NCBI RefSeq assembly: GCF_043195125.1
Contig: NZ_JBAFWR010000002.1
Length of the DNA: 64,000 bases
DNA from: NCEH01 sp043195125
GTDB lineage: Bacteria > Pseudomonadota > Alphaproteobacteria > Rhizobiales > Xanthobacteraceae
Strand: one strand, 5' to 3'
The notes beneath the pieces are model-generated. The model was not told the DNA's origin and made no database searches. It saw nothing but the letters and a program-made list of their open reading frames with translations. The position numbers and the translations under genes were made by a program. This document shows positions 15,240 through 24,910 of this stretch, one piece after another (position 1 is the stretch's first letter; each line of letters begins with the position of its first letter).

Positions 15240-18200
15240 CTATTCCGCCGGGGCCAGCGGCGGGGCAGCGGAGCCGGGTTCTGCGCCCCGCGCGGCGGCC
15301 GGGCGGCGGCGCAGGCGGTCGAGCAGCAGATAGACCACCGGGGTGGTGTAGAGCGTCAGGATCTGGCTCACCATGAGCCCGCCGATGATGGTGATGCCCA
15401 GCGGCTGGCGCAGTTCGGCCCCCGTGCCTGACGCGAGCGCCAGCGGCACGGCGCCGAAGATCGCCGCGAGCGTGGTCATGAGGATGGGCCGGAAGCGCTG
15501 CAGGCACGCTTCGCGGATCGCCGCCTCCGGCGAGAGGCCGCGCGCACGCTCTGCCTCCAGGGCGAAATCCACCATCATGATGGCGTTCTTCTTCACGATG
15601 CCGATCAGCAGGATCACGCCGATCAGCGCGATCAGGCTGAACTCGCTCTTGCACACGATCAGCGCCAGCACCGCCCCCACCCCCGCCGACGGCAAGGTGG
15701 ACAGGATGGTGAGCGGGTGCACGAAGCTCTCGTACAGGATGCCGAGCACCAGATAGACGCTCAGCAGCGCCACCAGGATCAGCAGCGGCTGGGTGCCCAG
15801 CGATTGCTGGAACAGCTTCGCCGTGCCCTGCGAGGTGCCGTGGATGCTCGCGGGAACGCCGAGCTGCACCATGGCCCGGTTGATCGCCGCCAGCCCCTCG
15901 CCCAGCGTGATGCCGGGCTTGAGATTGAACGAGAGCGTGCTGGCCGCGAACAGGCCCTGGTGGTTCACCGCCAGCGGCGTGGTGCCGGGGCCGAAGGTGG
16001 CGAAGGCGGACAGCGGCACCGAGAGATTGAACTTGGTGCTGACCGCGGCCCCGGTGGAGGCGCCCGATTTCGTGGTGTTGGCGATGCGGTTGGTATTGGC
16101 GTTGCGCACCGCGTCCGCCGACAGCGCATCGGCCGAGCCCGTGAGCTGGGTGGACACCGCCGCAACTGCCGCCACCGCCGCCGTGGAGGCGCTGCCCGCG
16201 AGCGCGCCGCCGGAGGTGGAGATGCGGATGTCATCGAGCGTGCGCGGGTCCTGCCAATAGGACGGCGCCACCTCCATCACCACGTGATACTGGTTCAGCG
16301 GCGCGTAGATGGTGGAGACCTGCCGCTGGCCGAACGCGTCATAGAGCGTGTTCGAGATCTGGGCCATGGAGAGCCCCAGCCGGGCGGCGGTGTCGCGGTC
16401 GATCTTGAGGTCGATTTCCAGGCCTTTTTCCTGGGTGTCGGAATTCACGTCGGCGATTTCCGGCACCGAACGCAGAGCTTCCGTGATCTTCGGCGTCCAT
16501 TCGCGCAGCAGGTCGAGATCGTCGCTTTGCAGCGTGTATTGATATTGCGCGTTGCTCTGCCGCCCGCCGGCGCGCACGTCCTGCATGGCCTGGAGGAACA
16601 AGGTCGCGCCCGGCACCTTGGCGAGCTTGGGGCGAAGGCGCGCAATCACCTGGTCGGCGGAGGCGTCGCGCTGCTCCAGCGGTTTCAGGGCGATGAACAG
16701 ATAGCCCGAATTGGTCTGCGCCCCGCCGGTATAGCCCACCACGGTATCCACCGCCGGGTCGGCCTTGACGATATCGACGAAGCGGCCGAGCTTCTCCCGC
16801 ATGAGCTGGAACGAGATGCTCTGATCGGCCTGGATGCCGCCCATGATCTGGCCGATATCCTGCTGGGGGAAGAAGCCCTTCGGCACCACCGTGAACAGGT
16901 GCACGTTGAGCGCCACGGTGGCGACGAGAATGACCAGCACGAACAGGCGATGGCGCAGCGCCCAGCCGAGCGTCACATCATAGCCCGACAGCACCGCGCC
17001 GAACATCCGCGCCCCCATGCGGCCGATGCGGCCCGGCGGCTTCTTCGAGGGCGGGGAGATGAGCCGCGCGCACATCATCGGCGTCAGCGTCAGCGACACC
17101 ACCAGCGAGACCAGGATGGTGATGGAGAGCGTGACCGCGAATTCGCGGAAGAAGCGCCCGACGATGCCGCCCATGAGCAGGATCGGGATGAACACCGCGA
17201 TCAGCGACAGGCTCATGGAGAGGACGGTGAAGCCAACCTCCTTCGCCCCGAGCAGCGCCGCCTCCATGCGCGTCATGCCCGCTTCCACGTGGCGCGTCAC
17301 GTTCTCCAGCACCACGATGGCATCGTCCACCACGAAGCCGGTGGCGATGGTGAGCGCCATGAGGGAGAAATTATCCAGGCTGTAGCCCAGCAGGTACATG
17401 AAGCCGAATGTGCCGACGAGCGACACCGGCACCGCGACGCTCGGAATGATCGCGGTGCGCAGATCGTGCAGGAACAGCAGCACCACCCCCACCACCAGGA
17501 TCACCGCCAGAACCAGGCTGCGTTCCACATCGTGCAGCGAGGCGCGGATCGAGCCGGTGCGGTCCATGGCGATGGACAGGTCGATGTCGGCGGGGATCGA
17601 GGCGCGCAGCTCCGGCAGCACCGCCTTCACGCGCTCCACCGCCTCGATGATATTGGCGCCGGGCTCGCGCGAGAGGATCAGAAGCACCGAGGGGCTGCCG
17701 TTGGCGAGGCCCTCGTTGCGCACGTTCTCGACCGAATCCACCACGTCCGCCACCTCGGACAGGTGCACCGGCGCGCCGTTGCGATAGGCGACCACCAGAT
17801 TGCGATAAGCGGCGGCCTCATGCGCCTGGTCGTTGGTGTAGATCTGATAGCGCTTGTCGCCCTGCTCGATCGCCCCCTTCGGCGCATTGGCATTGGCCGA
17901 GGCGAGCGCGGCGCGGATGTCCTCCAGCCCGATGCCGTATTGGAACAGCGCATGGGGATTGATCTCCACCCGCACCGCCGGCAGCGAGGAGCCGCCGATG
18001 GTCACCAGCCCCACGCCCTTCACCTGGGAGAGCTTCTGCTGCAGCACGGTGGCGGCGGAATCGTAGAGCTGCCCGCGGCTCAGGGTGTTTGAAGTCAGCG
18101 CCATGATCATGATCGGCGCGTCGGCGGGATTGACCTTGCGGTAGGTGGGATTGCTGCGCAGCGCCGCCGGCAGATCCGCCCGCGCCGCATTGATGGCGGC

Positions 18201-18527
18201 CTGCACGTCGCGCGCCGCGCCGTCGATGTCGCGGTCGAGGCCGAATTGCAGGGTGATGCGGGTGGAGCCGAGCGTGCTGGTGGAGGTGATCTCGGAAACG
18301 TCCGCGATCTGGCCGAGATGGCGCTCCAGCGGCGTCGCCACGGTGGAGGCCATGGTCTCGGGATTGGCCCCCGGCATGGAGGCCGTGACCTGGATGGTCG
18401 GCAGGTCCACCTGCGGCAGCGGCGAGACCGGCAGGAAGAAGAAGGCGAGCGTCCCCGCCGCGGCAAACCCCAGCGTCAGCAGCGTGGTCGCCACCGAGCG
18501 CCGGATGAAGGGCGCGGAGATGTTCAT
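15240..18527 (-). CDS. RND efflux transporter, MdtC-like, with docking-domain insertion
   Basis: A 1095-aa inner-membrane proton-drug antiporter of the HAE-1 group. It starts MNISAPFIRRSVATTLL and carries the TM4 proton-relay aspartates in GFVVDDAIVVLEN (near 400-410) and the TM10 lysine in GIVKKNAIMMVDF. Compared with its two paralogues here it has an extra low-complexity Ala/Ser/Thr/Asn-rich stretch (bases about 16020-16219) between DDIRISTSGG and NLSVPLSAF, in the periplasmic docking region, which accounts for its extra length. It overlaps the upstream MdtB-like gene by 4 bases, as expected for a heteromeric MdtB/MdtC-type pump. Substrates are unknown. Confidence 0.93.
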   Translation of the reverse strand: MNISAPFIRRSVATTLLTLGFAAAGTLAFFFLPVSPLPQVDLPTIQVTASMPGANPETMASTVATPLERHLGQIADVSEITSTSTLGSTRITLQFGLDRDIDGAARDVQAAINAARADLPAALRSNPTYRKVNPADAPIMIMALTSNTLSRGQLYDSAATVLQQKLSQVKGVGLVTIGGSSLPAVRVEINPHALFQYGIGLEDIRAALASANANAPKGAIEQGDKRYQIYTNDQAHEAAAYRNLVVAYRNGAPVHLSEVADVVDSVENVRNEGLANGSPSVLLILSREPGANIIEAVERVKAVLPELRASIPADIDLSIAMDRTGSIRASLHDVERSLVLAVILVVGVVLLFLHDLRTAIIPSVAVPVSLVGTFGFMYLLGYSLDNFSLMALTIATGFVVDDAIVVLENVTRHVEAGMTRMEAALLGAKEVGFTVLSMSLSLIAVFIPILLMGGIVGRFFREFAVTLSITILVSLVVSLTLTPMMCARLISPPSKKPPGRIGRMGARMFGAVLSGYDVTLGWALRHRLFVLVILVATVALNVHLFTVVPKGFFPQQDIGQIMGGIQADQSISFQLMREKLGRFVDIVKADPAVDTVVGYTGGAQTNSGYLFIALKPLEQRDASADQVIARLRPKLAKVPGATLFLQAMQDVRAGGRQSNAQYQYTLQSDDLDLLREWTPKITEALRSVPEIADVNSDTQEKGLEIDLKIDRDTAARLGLSMAQISNTLYDAFGQRQVSTIYAPLNQYHVVMEVAPSYWQDPRTLDDIRISTSGGALAGSASTAAVAAVAAVSTQLTGSADALSADAVRNANTNRIANTTKSGASTGAAVSTKFNLSVPLSAFATFGPGTTPLAVNHQGLFAASTLSFNLKPGITLGEGLAAINRAMVQLGVPASIHGTSQGTAKLFQQSLGTQPLLILVALLSVYLVLGILYESFVHPLTILSTLPSAGVGAVLALIVCKSEFSLIALIGVILLIGIVKKNAIMMVDFALEAERARGLSPEAAIREACLQRFRPILMTTLAAIFGAVPLALASGTGAELRQPLGITIIGGLMVSQILTLYTTPVVYLLLDRLRRRPAAARGAEPGSAAPPLAPAE

Positions 18528-21500
18528 TCCGCGGGTTCCGCCGCCATGCGCGGCCGCCCGCTGAATCGCCGCGCCAGATTTTCGAACGCGAGATAGATCA
18601 CCGGCGTGGTGAACAGGGTGAGCACCTGGCTCACCACCAGGCCGCCGACGATCGCCACCCCGAGCGGCTGGCGCAGTTCCGCGCCGGCGCCCGAGCCGAG
18701 CATCAGCGGCAGCGCGCCGAGGATCGCCGCCATGGTGGTCATCAGGATCGGCCGGAAGCGCAACAGGCAGGCCTGGTAGATCGCCTCGGCGGGCGGCAGG
18801 CCCTGGTTGCGTTCCGCATCGAGCGCGAAGTCGATCATCATGATCGCGTTCTTCTTCACGATGCCGATCAGCAGGATGATGCCGATGATGCCGATGATGT
18901 CGAGCTCTCCGCCCATGGCCATCAGGCCCAGCAGCGCGCCGACGCTGGCCGAGGGCAAGGTGGAGAGAATGGTGATGGGGTGGATGTAGCTCTCATAGAG
19001 CACGCCCAGCACGATATAGACCGTGACGATGGCGGCAAGGATCAGCAGCAGCTCGTTGCCGAGCGCCGCCTGGAAGGCGAGCGCGGCGCCCTGGAACGAG
19101 GTGACCACGCTCGGCGGCAAGGCGATGTCGCGCTCCGCCTGCTGCACCGCCGCCACCGCCGCGTCGAGCGCCACGCCGGGCGCGAGGTTGAAGGAGACCG
19201 TCACGGCCGGAAACTGGCTGAGATGGCTGATCTGCAGGGGCGCCGGCCGCTCGGTGATGGTGGCGATGGCGGACAGCGGCACCTGCGCGCCGTTCGAGCC
19301 GGGCAGATAGACCGTGTCGAGGGATTTGAGCGAGGCTTGCAGCTTCGGATCGGCTTCCAGGATCACGCGATACTGGCTGGTCTGGGTGAAGATGGTGGAG
19401 ATGATGCGCTGGCCGAAGGAATCGTAGAGCGCGTTGTCCACGGTCGCCATGGTGATGCCGAACCTTGCGGCGGTGTCGCGGTCCACCGTGATGTCCACGG
19501 CAAGGCCCTGATCCTGCTGGTTGCTGGTCACGTCCGCGAGTTCCGGGCTGCGGGACAGGCGATCCAGCAGGCGCGGCACCCACAGCGACAGCTCCGCCGG
19601 GTCGGTATCCTGGAGCACGAAGGTGTATTGCCCCCGGCCCGAGGTCGCGTCGATCGTGAGGTCCTGCACCGGCTGGAGATAGAGCGCGATGCCGGACAGG
19701 TGCGCCACGTCCGCCGTGATGCGGCGGATGACCTGAGAGACGGTGGCCGTGCGCTCGCCCTTGGGCTTCAGCTCGATGAGGAAACGGCCGCTGTTGAGCG
19801 TCGCGTTGGTGCCGTCGGCGCCGATGAAGGAGGAGAGCGCGGAGACGTCGGGATCCTTCAGGATGGCGGCGGCCAGCGCCTGCTGGCGTTCCGCCATGGC
19901 GGCATAGGAGATGGATTGCGGGCCTTCCGAGACGCCGGAGATTAGCCCCGTGTCCTGCACCGGGAAGAAGCCCTTGGGGATCGCCACATAGAGCGCCACC
20001 GTCAGGCCGAGGGTCGCCACCGCCACCAGAAGCGTCGCGCCCTGGTGGCGCAGCACCACGCGCAGCATGGCGCCGTAGCCGGAGATCACGCTGTCGAACC
20101 AGGTGCGCTTGCGCGGGCCGTCTTCCACCGGCCGCGCCTTGAGCAGGCGCGCGCACAGCATGGGCACCAGGGTCAGCGAGACCACGGCCGAGATCAGGAT
20201 CGTCACCGCGAGCGTGATGGCGAATTCGCGGAACAGGCGGCCCACCACGTCCGCCATGAACAGCAGCGGGATCAGCACCGCGATCAGCGACACGGTGAGC
20301 GAGACGATGGTGAAGCCGATCTGCGCCGAGCCCTTCAGCGCCGCGTCGAACGGCTTCATCCCCATCTCGATATAGCGGGCGATGTTCTCGATCATGACGA
20401 TGGCATCGTCCACCACGAAGCCGGTGGCGATGGTCAGCGCCATGAGCGAGAGATTGTTGAGCGAGAAGCCCGCCAGATACATCACCGCGAAGGTGCCGAC
20501 GATGGAAAGCGGCACCGAGAGGCTGGGGATCACGGTGGCGGGGATGTCGCGCAGGAACACGAAGATCACCAGCACCACCAGCACCAAAGCGAGCACCAGC
20601 TCCAGCTCCACGTCGCGCACCGAGGCGCGGATGGTGGTGGTGCGGTCGGTGAGCACGGCGACATCCACGCTCGACGGCAGGTTGGCGGTGAGTTCCGGCA
20701 GCAGCGCCTTGATCTCGTCCACCACGGCGATCACGTTCGCGCCCGGCTGGCGCTGGATGTTGAGGATGATGGCCGGCGTGGTGTTCATCCAGGCGGCGAG
20801 CTTGTCGTTCTCCGCCCCCGCGATCACCTCCGCCACCTGGGAGAGCCGCACCGGCGCCCCCTTGCGATAGGCGATGACGAGATCGCTATAGATCGCCGGA
20901 TCGCGGATCTGGTCGTTCGCGTTCACCGAATAGGCCCGCATGGGGCCGTCGAAACTGCCCTTGGGCGTGTTCACATTGGCATTGGCGACGCTGGTGCGCA
21001 GATCGTCGATATTGAGGCCATAGGCGGCGAGCGCGGAGAGGTTGGCGCGGATGCGCACCGCCGGCCGCTGGCCGCCGGACAGGCTCACGAGGCCGACGCC
21101 GGCGATCTGCGACAGCTTCTGCGCCACCCGCGTGTCGGCAAGGTCCTGAAGCTCGGTCGGCGCCAGCGTCTTGGAGGTCACCGCCAGGGTGAGGATCGGC
21201 GCGTCGGCGGGGTTCACCTTGGCATAGATGGGCGGCGCCGGGAGATCGGAGGGCAGCAGGTTGCCGGCGGCATTGATCGCCGCCTGCACTTCCTGCTCGG
21301 CCACGTCCAGGGACAGTTCCAGCCCGAATTGCAGCGTGATGACCGAGGCGCCCGCCGAGGAGGCCGAGGACATCTGCTTGAGATTCGGCATCTGCCCGAG
21401 CTGGCGCTCCAGCGGCGCCGTCACGGAGGAGGTCATCACCTCCGGGCTGGCACCGGGATAGAAGGTGCGCACGGCGATGGTGGGATAATCCACCTCCGGC

Positions 21501-21610
21501 AAGGCGGAAAGCGGCAGGAAGCGGAACGCCACGATGCCGACCAGCAGCAGCGCCGCCATCAGCAGGGAGGTGGCGACGGGCCGAACGATGAACGGTTGGG
21601 AGGGATTCAC
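18524..21610 (-). CDS. RND efflux transporter, MdtB-like
   Basis: A 1028-aa HAE-1 RND transporter beginning MNPSQPFIVRPVATSLLMAA, full length for MdtB. It has FVVDDAIVMIENIARYIE in TM4 (two Asp of the proton relay) and GIVKKNAIMMIDFALDAE near TM10. It is coupled by ATGA to the MdtC-like gene, so the two probably form a mixed trimer served by the adaptor encoded just upstream. The RND homologue itself gives no clue to substrate; the sensor genes at the head of the operon suggest envelope or metal stress. Confidence 0.93.
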   Translation of the reverse strand: MNPSQPFIVRPVATSLLMAALLLVGIVAFRFLPLSALPEVDYPTIAVRTFYPGASPEVMTSSVTAPLERQLGQMPNLKQMSSASSAGASVITLQFGLELSLDVAEQEVQAAINAAGNLLPSDLPAPPIYAKVNPADAPILTLAVTSKTLAPTELQDLADTRVAQKLSQIAGVGLVSLSGGQRPAVRIRANLSALAAYGLNIDDLRTSVANANVNTPKGSFDGPMRAYSVNANDQIRDPAIYSDLVIAYRKGAPVRLSQVAEVIAGAENDKLAAWMNTTPAIILNIQRQPGANVIAVVDEIKALLPELTANLPSSVDVAVLTDRTTTIRASVRDVELELVLALVLVVLVIFVFLRDIPATVIPSLSVPLSIVGTFAVMYLAGFSLNNLSLMALTIATGFVVDDAIVMIENIARYIEMGMKPFDAALKGSAQIGFTIVSLTVSLIAVLIPLLFMADVVGRLFREFAITLAVTILISAVVSLTLVPMLCARLLKARPVEDGPRKRTWFDSVISGYGAMLRVVLRHQGATLLVAVATLGLTVALYVAIPKGFFPVQDTGLISGVSEGPQSISYAAMAERQQALAAAILKDPDVSALSSFIGADGTNATLNSGRFLIELKPKGERTATVSQVIRRITADVAHLSGIALYLQPVQDLTIDATSGRGQYTFVLQDTDPAELSLWVPRLLDRLSRSPELADVTSNQQDQGLAVDITVDRDTAARFGITMATVDNALYDSFGQRIISTIFTQTSQYRVILEADPKLQASLKSLDTVYLPGSNGAQVPLSAIATITERPAPLQISHLSQFPAVTVSFNLAPGVALDAAVAAVQQAERDIALPPSVVTSFQGAALAFQAALGNELLLILAAIVTVYIVLGVLYESYIHPITILSTLPSASVGALLGLMAMGGELDIIGIIGIILLIGIVKKNAIMMIDFALDAERNQGLPPAEAIYQACLLRFRPILMTTMAAILGALPLMLGSGAGAELRQPLGVAIVGGLVVSQVLTLFTTPVIYLAFENLARRFSGRPRMAAEPAE

Positions 21611-21671
21611 GCCGCGCCCTCCCGCACCGCGACCATCTGCACCGCAACCTGCCGCGCGGGCGGCGCCGGCC

Positions 21672-23189
21672 TCATTTCACACCGCCCTGGGTCGGCGGTG
21701 CGCCGCCACCCTGCGCCGCCGCCGGCGCAGCGCCGGAACCCGCATCCGGCACGATGCTCGGCCCCACAGCCGGCACGGTGCCGGCGGGCGGCGGGGTTGC
21801 AGGCGTCTTTGCGGCGGGTGCGGATGCGTCCGGCGCGGTCGCCGGAGAAGCCGGCCCCGGCGTGGCGGGAACCGCGACCTCACCCTTGCCGTGGTCGCGA
21901 TTTTCCTGGTTTCGATTTTCCTGGTTGCGGCGCTGGCGGCGTTCCGATCCCTCGCCCGCGGCTGGTCCCGGCTTGGCGCCGGCCGCCGCGTCGGGCTCGC
22001 TGATCTTGGCGCCCTCGCGCAGCTTGTCCGCCCCGTCCACCACCACCTTGTCGCCCGCCGCGAGCCCCTGGGTCACGACGATCCGACTAGCGTCGGACGG
22101 ACCGAGCGTGATCTTGCGCACGCTCACCGTATTGTCGGGCTGGACCAGATAGACATAGGTGCCCGGCGCGCCGCGCTGCACCGCCGCCGAGGGAATGACG
22201 GTGACATTGGTGAGCGTGTCCACCAGCAGGTCCACGTTCACGAACTGGCTCGGAAACAGCGCCTCGTCCGCATTGTCGAATTGCGCTTTCAGCTTCACCG
22301 TGCCGGTGGTCACGTCCACCTGGTTGTCGATGGTCACAAGCTTGCCCGTGGCGAGGGCGGCGCGGCGGTTGCGGTCATAGACCACCACCGGCAGGTCGGC
22401 GCCGGAGTTCAGCCGCTTCAGCACCTGGGGCACCTTGTCCTCGGGCAAGGAGAACAGCACGGTGATGGGCTTGATCTGGGTAATGACGGCAATGCCGGTG
22501 GAATCGCCCGCCTGGACATAATTCCCCCGGTCCACGAGCCGCAGGCCGACGCGGCCGGTGACCGGCGCGGTGATGTGGCAATATTCGAGGTTCAGCTCGG
22601 CGGTGCGCACCTGCGCCTCGTCCATCTCCACCGTGCCCTGATATTGCTGCACCAGCGCCTGCTGGGTATCGACCTGCTGCTGGGAGGCCGCGTTCTTGGC
22701 CACCAGCTGGCTGTAGCGGTTGAGATCGAGCTGGGCGTTCTTCAGCTGTGCCTGGTCGCGGGCAAGCTGGCCCTGCGCCTGCTTCAGCGCGGCCTCGTAG
22801 GGCCGCGGATCGACTTCCGCGAGCGGCGCGCCGGCCTGGATTTCCTGTCCTTCGGTGAAGAACAGATTGATCAGGCGGCCGCTGATCTGCGTCTTCACGG
22901 TCACGGTGGTGAGCGGCGTCACAGTGCCGAGGGCGGTGAGCGTCACCGGCATGCTGCCGGTCTGCGCGAGCGCGGTCGCAACCGGCACGGGCATGCCGGC
23001 CAGGCCGTTGCGGCCGCCCGGCTTGGCTGTCTCCTGCGGGCGGATCAGGAAGCCGGCCCCCACGAGCGCCAGCAGGGCCAGGAACACGAGGAACGACCAG
23101 GGAAACCAGCGGCGGCGCTTGGGCGCCGCCTCGGGTGCGAGACTGATGGGTTCGCCGCGCAAATCACGCAACGGGCGGGGGTCGTTCAT
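21672..23189 (-). CDS. RND periplasmic adaptor (MdtA-like) with long low-complexity tail
   Basis: A 505-aa membrane fusion protein linking the RND pump to a TolC-type channel. There is one N-terminal membrane anchor (WFPWSFLVFLALLALVGAGFLI, about 28-49), then lipoyl/hairpin (QISGRLINLFFTEGQEIQAG; coiled-coil LARDQAQLKNAQLDLNRY), and the beta-barrel domain with PVTGRVGLRLVDRGNYV. Residues past ~395 form an unusual ~110-aa hydrophilic tail containing a tandem NQENR-NQENR repeat and Pro/Ala-rich sequence absent from the paralogue at 25058. It is 61 bases ahead of the MdtB-like gene. No outer-membrane channel gene is in the window. Confidence 0.92.
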   Translation of the reverse strand: MNDPRPLRDLRGEPISLAPEAAPKRRRWFPWSFLVFLALLALVGAGFLIRPQETAKPGGRNGLAGMPVPVATALAQTGSMPVTLTALGTVTPLTTVTVKTQISGRLINLFFTEGQEIQAGAPLAEVDPRPYEAALKQAQGQLARDQAQLKNAQLDLNRYSQLVAKNAASQQQVDTQQALVQQYQGTVEMDEAQVRTAELNLEYCHITAPVTGRVGLRLVDRGNYVQAGDSTGIAVITQIKPITVLFSLPEDKVPQVLKRLNSGADLPVVVYDRNRRAALATGKLVTIDNQVDVTTGTVKLKAQFDNADEALFPSQFVNVDLLVDTLTNVTVIPSAAVQRGAPGTYVYLVQPDNTVSVRKITLGPSDASRIVVTQGLAAGDKVVVDGADKLREGAKISEPDAAAGAKPGPAAGEGSERRQRRNQENRNQENRDHGKGEVAVPATPGPASPATAPDASAPAAKTPATPPPAGTVPAVGPSIVPDAGSGAAPAAAQGGGAPPTQGGVK

Positions 23190-23237
23190 TGGGACACCAG
23201 ATAGCTTGGGAGTGCAGAGCGCTCGCGCCCCGCATCA

Positions 23238-23732
23238 TCACCTTGATTGTGGTTCGGACGAGGCGTTGCGATCGCCGTCCTCGGGGGGAACCCAGCTCGC
23301 GAGCCGCGCGCGACCTTCCGCTGACATGTCGCCGGCGGCTCCGACGATCACCGCGTGCAGCGCGCGCCACAGGCCACGGCGCGCCTCCCGCAGCTGCATC
23401 AGGGCGGCATCGGCGGCGGCGGTCTCGAACGGCTCGGCGGTCAAGGCCGCGCGCACCTTGTCCTGCGCCGCACGCGAGGCCGCCTGCGCGGCGTCGATGG
23501 TGCCGAGCGCGCCCTGGAACCGGGCCTTGAGCGCCTGCGCGTCCGCCGGCGGCAGCGCCGCCGCGAGCCGGTCGATGCGCGCCGCCGGACTGCGGTCGAG
23601 CGCCACCGGCGCCGGGCTCGCCGCGCGCTCGCGCGTCTCCTGGATCGCCACGGCCACCGCGAGGCCGATGAAGAACAGGTTCAGGGCGAGGGAGGCCACC
23701 AGAAGCAGCCGCCTCGGCTGGAACAGGCCCAT
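23238..23732 (-). CDS. Periplasmic heavy-metal-sensor/CnrX-like protein
   Basis: A 164-aa protein with a single N-terminal membrane anchor (LLLVASLALNLFFIGLAVAVAI) and a helical periplasmic part (IDRLAAALPPADAQALKARF, ALTAEPFETAAADAALMQLREARR). This matches the Spy/CpxP/Metal_resist-type fold found in CnrX and related sensors. The periplasmic part has few histidines, so metal binding is doubtful. The start at 23732 has GGAGG upstream and is 17 bases after the anti-sigma gene. As the third gene of the cassette it probably presents a periplasmic signal to the anti-sigma factor. Confidence 0.7.
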   Translation of the reverse strand: MGLFQPRRLLLVASLALNLFFIGLAVAVAIQETRERAASPAPVALDRSPAARIDRLAAALPPADAQALKARFQGALGTIDAAQAASRAAQDKVRAALTAEPFETAAADAALMQLREARRGLWRALHAVIVGAAGDMSAEGRARLASWVPPEDGDRNASSEPQSR

Positions 23733-23749
23733 GCTGATCGCGCCTCCGT

Positions 23750-24238
23750 TCACAACGCGCTTTCCTCGACCGGGCCGGGCTCGAACACGATGGTGCTGAG
23801 GTCGGCGCTGACCTGCGGATGGGCGCCGACCGCCATCGCCTGGTCGAACAGGGTGGGATTGACCACGTTGAACCCGGCGAGAAAGCCGAGAACAGCCATG
23901 CCCGCCAGCGCGGCGATGCTCGGCCATGCGGGGCGCAGATCCAGCGCCAGCAGCCAGGAGGGCAGCCATCGCACCGGCGCCCGCGCATCCTGCTTCGGCA
24001 GCGGCAGCGCCGCGAGGCGCGTGGCGATCCGCCCGCCGGCCGCAACATCCTGCGCCACCGGCCCGGCCGCCACGTCGCGCGCGAGGCGCGTGTCGAGCGC
24101 CGCATGACTGGCGAGCAGGACGGCCACCGAACCATCGCGCGCCATCAAGTCCAGGGCGCGCCGGCGCGCCGGCGCGGGCCAAAGTGAGATGTCGGCCCCG
24201 TGCGCGACGAGCAGATGCTCGAACTCGTCATGGGTCAT
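23750..24238 (-). CDS. Putative anti-sigma factor (single membrane segment)
   Basis: A 162-aa protein directly after the ECF sigma gene (3 bases between). It has a cytosolic N-terminal ~95 residues (DEFEHLLVAHGADISLWP), one membrane segment (IAALAGMAVLGFLAGFNVV, about 107-125) and a short periplasmic tail. The topology and position are those of a membrane anti-sigma factor such as CnrY, but I see no zinc-binding HxxxCxxC motif, so it is not a ZAS-type protein. The function rests mainly on context. Confidence 0.65.
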   Translation of the reverse strand: MTHDEFEHLLVAHGADISLWPAPARRRALDLMARDGSVAVLLASHAALDTRLARDVAAGPVAQDVAAGGRIATRLAALPLPKQDARAPVRWLPSWLLALDLRPAWPSIAALAGMAVLGFLAGFNVVNPTLFDQAMAVGAHPQVSADLSTIVFEPGPVEESAL

Positions 24239-24241
24239 TCT

Positions 24242-24838
24242 TCATTCCTCCCCAAGCTGCGGGCCGAGCCGGGCACGCAGTGCGCGCCGGGCTCGGACCA
24301 GCAAGGTCTCGACGCCGGAAACCGAGGCGTCGAGGATTTCCGCGGTGCGGGCATTGGACAGCCCTTCCCAATAGGTAAGCAGCACGGCCGCCCTTTGCCG
24401 CTCCGGCAGCTCGGCGATGGCCCGGGCGAGCGCGCGGTCCTCGGCCCCACGGGCCAGGCCGGCGAGGGCGTCGGGTGCCGGATCGGCGATCTCCGCCGCA
24501 TCGTCGAGCGGCGCGAAATCCCGGCGGCGCCGGTGGTTGAGGCACAGATTGACGACGATGCGATAAAACCAGGTTCCGAACGCGGCGGTCGGCTGCCAGC
24601 GTGGGGCCGCGCGCCAGACCCGCAGAAAGGCATCCTGGACGATGTCCTCCGCATCGGCGGAATTGCCGAGGAAGCGGCGTGCGAGGGCAACGGCGCGCAC
24701 CGCATAACGCGCGGTGAGCACACGGAAAGCTGCCGCATCCCCTCGGGCGACGCGCGCCATGAGGTCTTCGTCGCTCGCTTCGCCCATCCGGGTACTCGAA
24801 CCTGCCCCCGTTCGCCGCAGCATGCCACCATGATGCAT
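24242..24838 (-). CDS. ECF-type RNA polymerase sigma factor
   Basis: A 198-aa sigma-70 family factor with only regions 2 and 4. Region 2 is DEDLMARVARGDAAAF to AEDIVQDAFLRVWRAAPRW plus the FGTWFYRIVVNLCLNHRRR core. Region 4 is LPERQRAAVLLTYWEGLSNARTAEIL with GVETLLVRARRAL as the DNA-recognition helix. The ATG at 24838 has GAGGAG just upstream; an internal ATG at 24787 does not. It heads the cassette sigma, anti-sigma, sensor, adaptor, RND, RND, all on the - strand, implying that it activates this operon and probably itself. The divergent adaptor/RND pair may also be a target. Confidence 0.93.
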   Translation of the reverse strand: MHHGGMLRRTGAGSSTRMGEASDEDLMARVARGDAAAFRVLTARYAVRAVALARRFLGNSADAEDIVQDAFLRVWRAAPRWQPTAAFGTWFYRIVVNLCLNHRRRRDFAPLDDAAEIADPAPDALAGLARGAEDRALARAIAELPERQRAAVLLTYWEGLSNARTAEILDASVSGVETLLVRARRALRARLGPQLGEE

Positions 24839-24910
24839 GTCTCCTCAATCCGACGGCCAAAAAGCGGCGGCCCCTGCGGCCTTGCGCCCCGCCGCAGGCA
24901 CGGGGGTCCG

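Noticed and set aside
15717..18092. 791-codon + strand frame antisense to the MdtC-like gene
   Set aside because: Shadow frame; the - strand reading carries all RND motifs.
23238..24182. 314-codon frame joining the sensor with upstream sequence
   Set aside because: The first ~150 codons are out of frame with the anti-sigma gene and have no conserved features; the ATG at 23732 has a ribosome site and membrane anchor.
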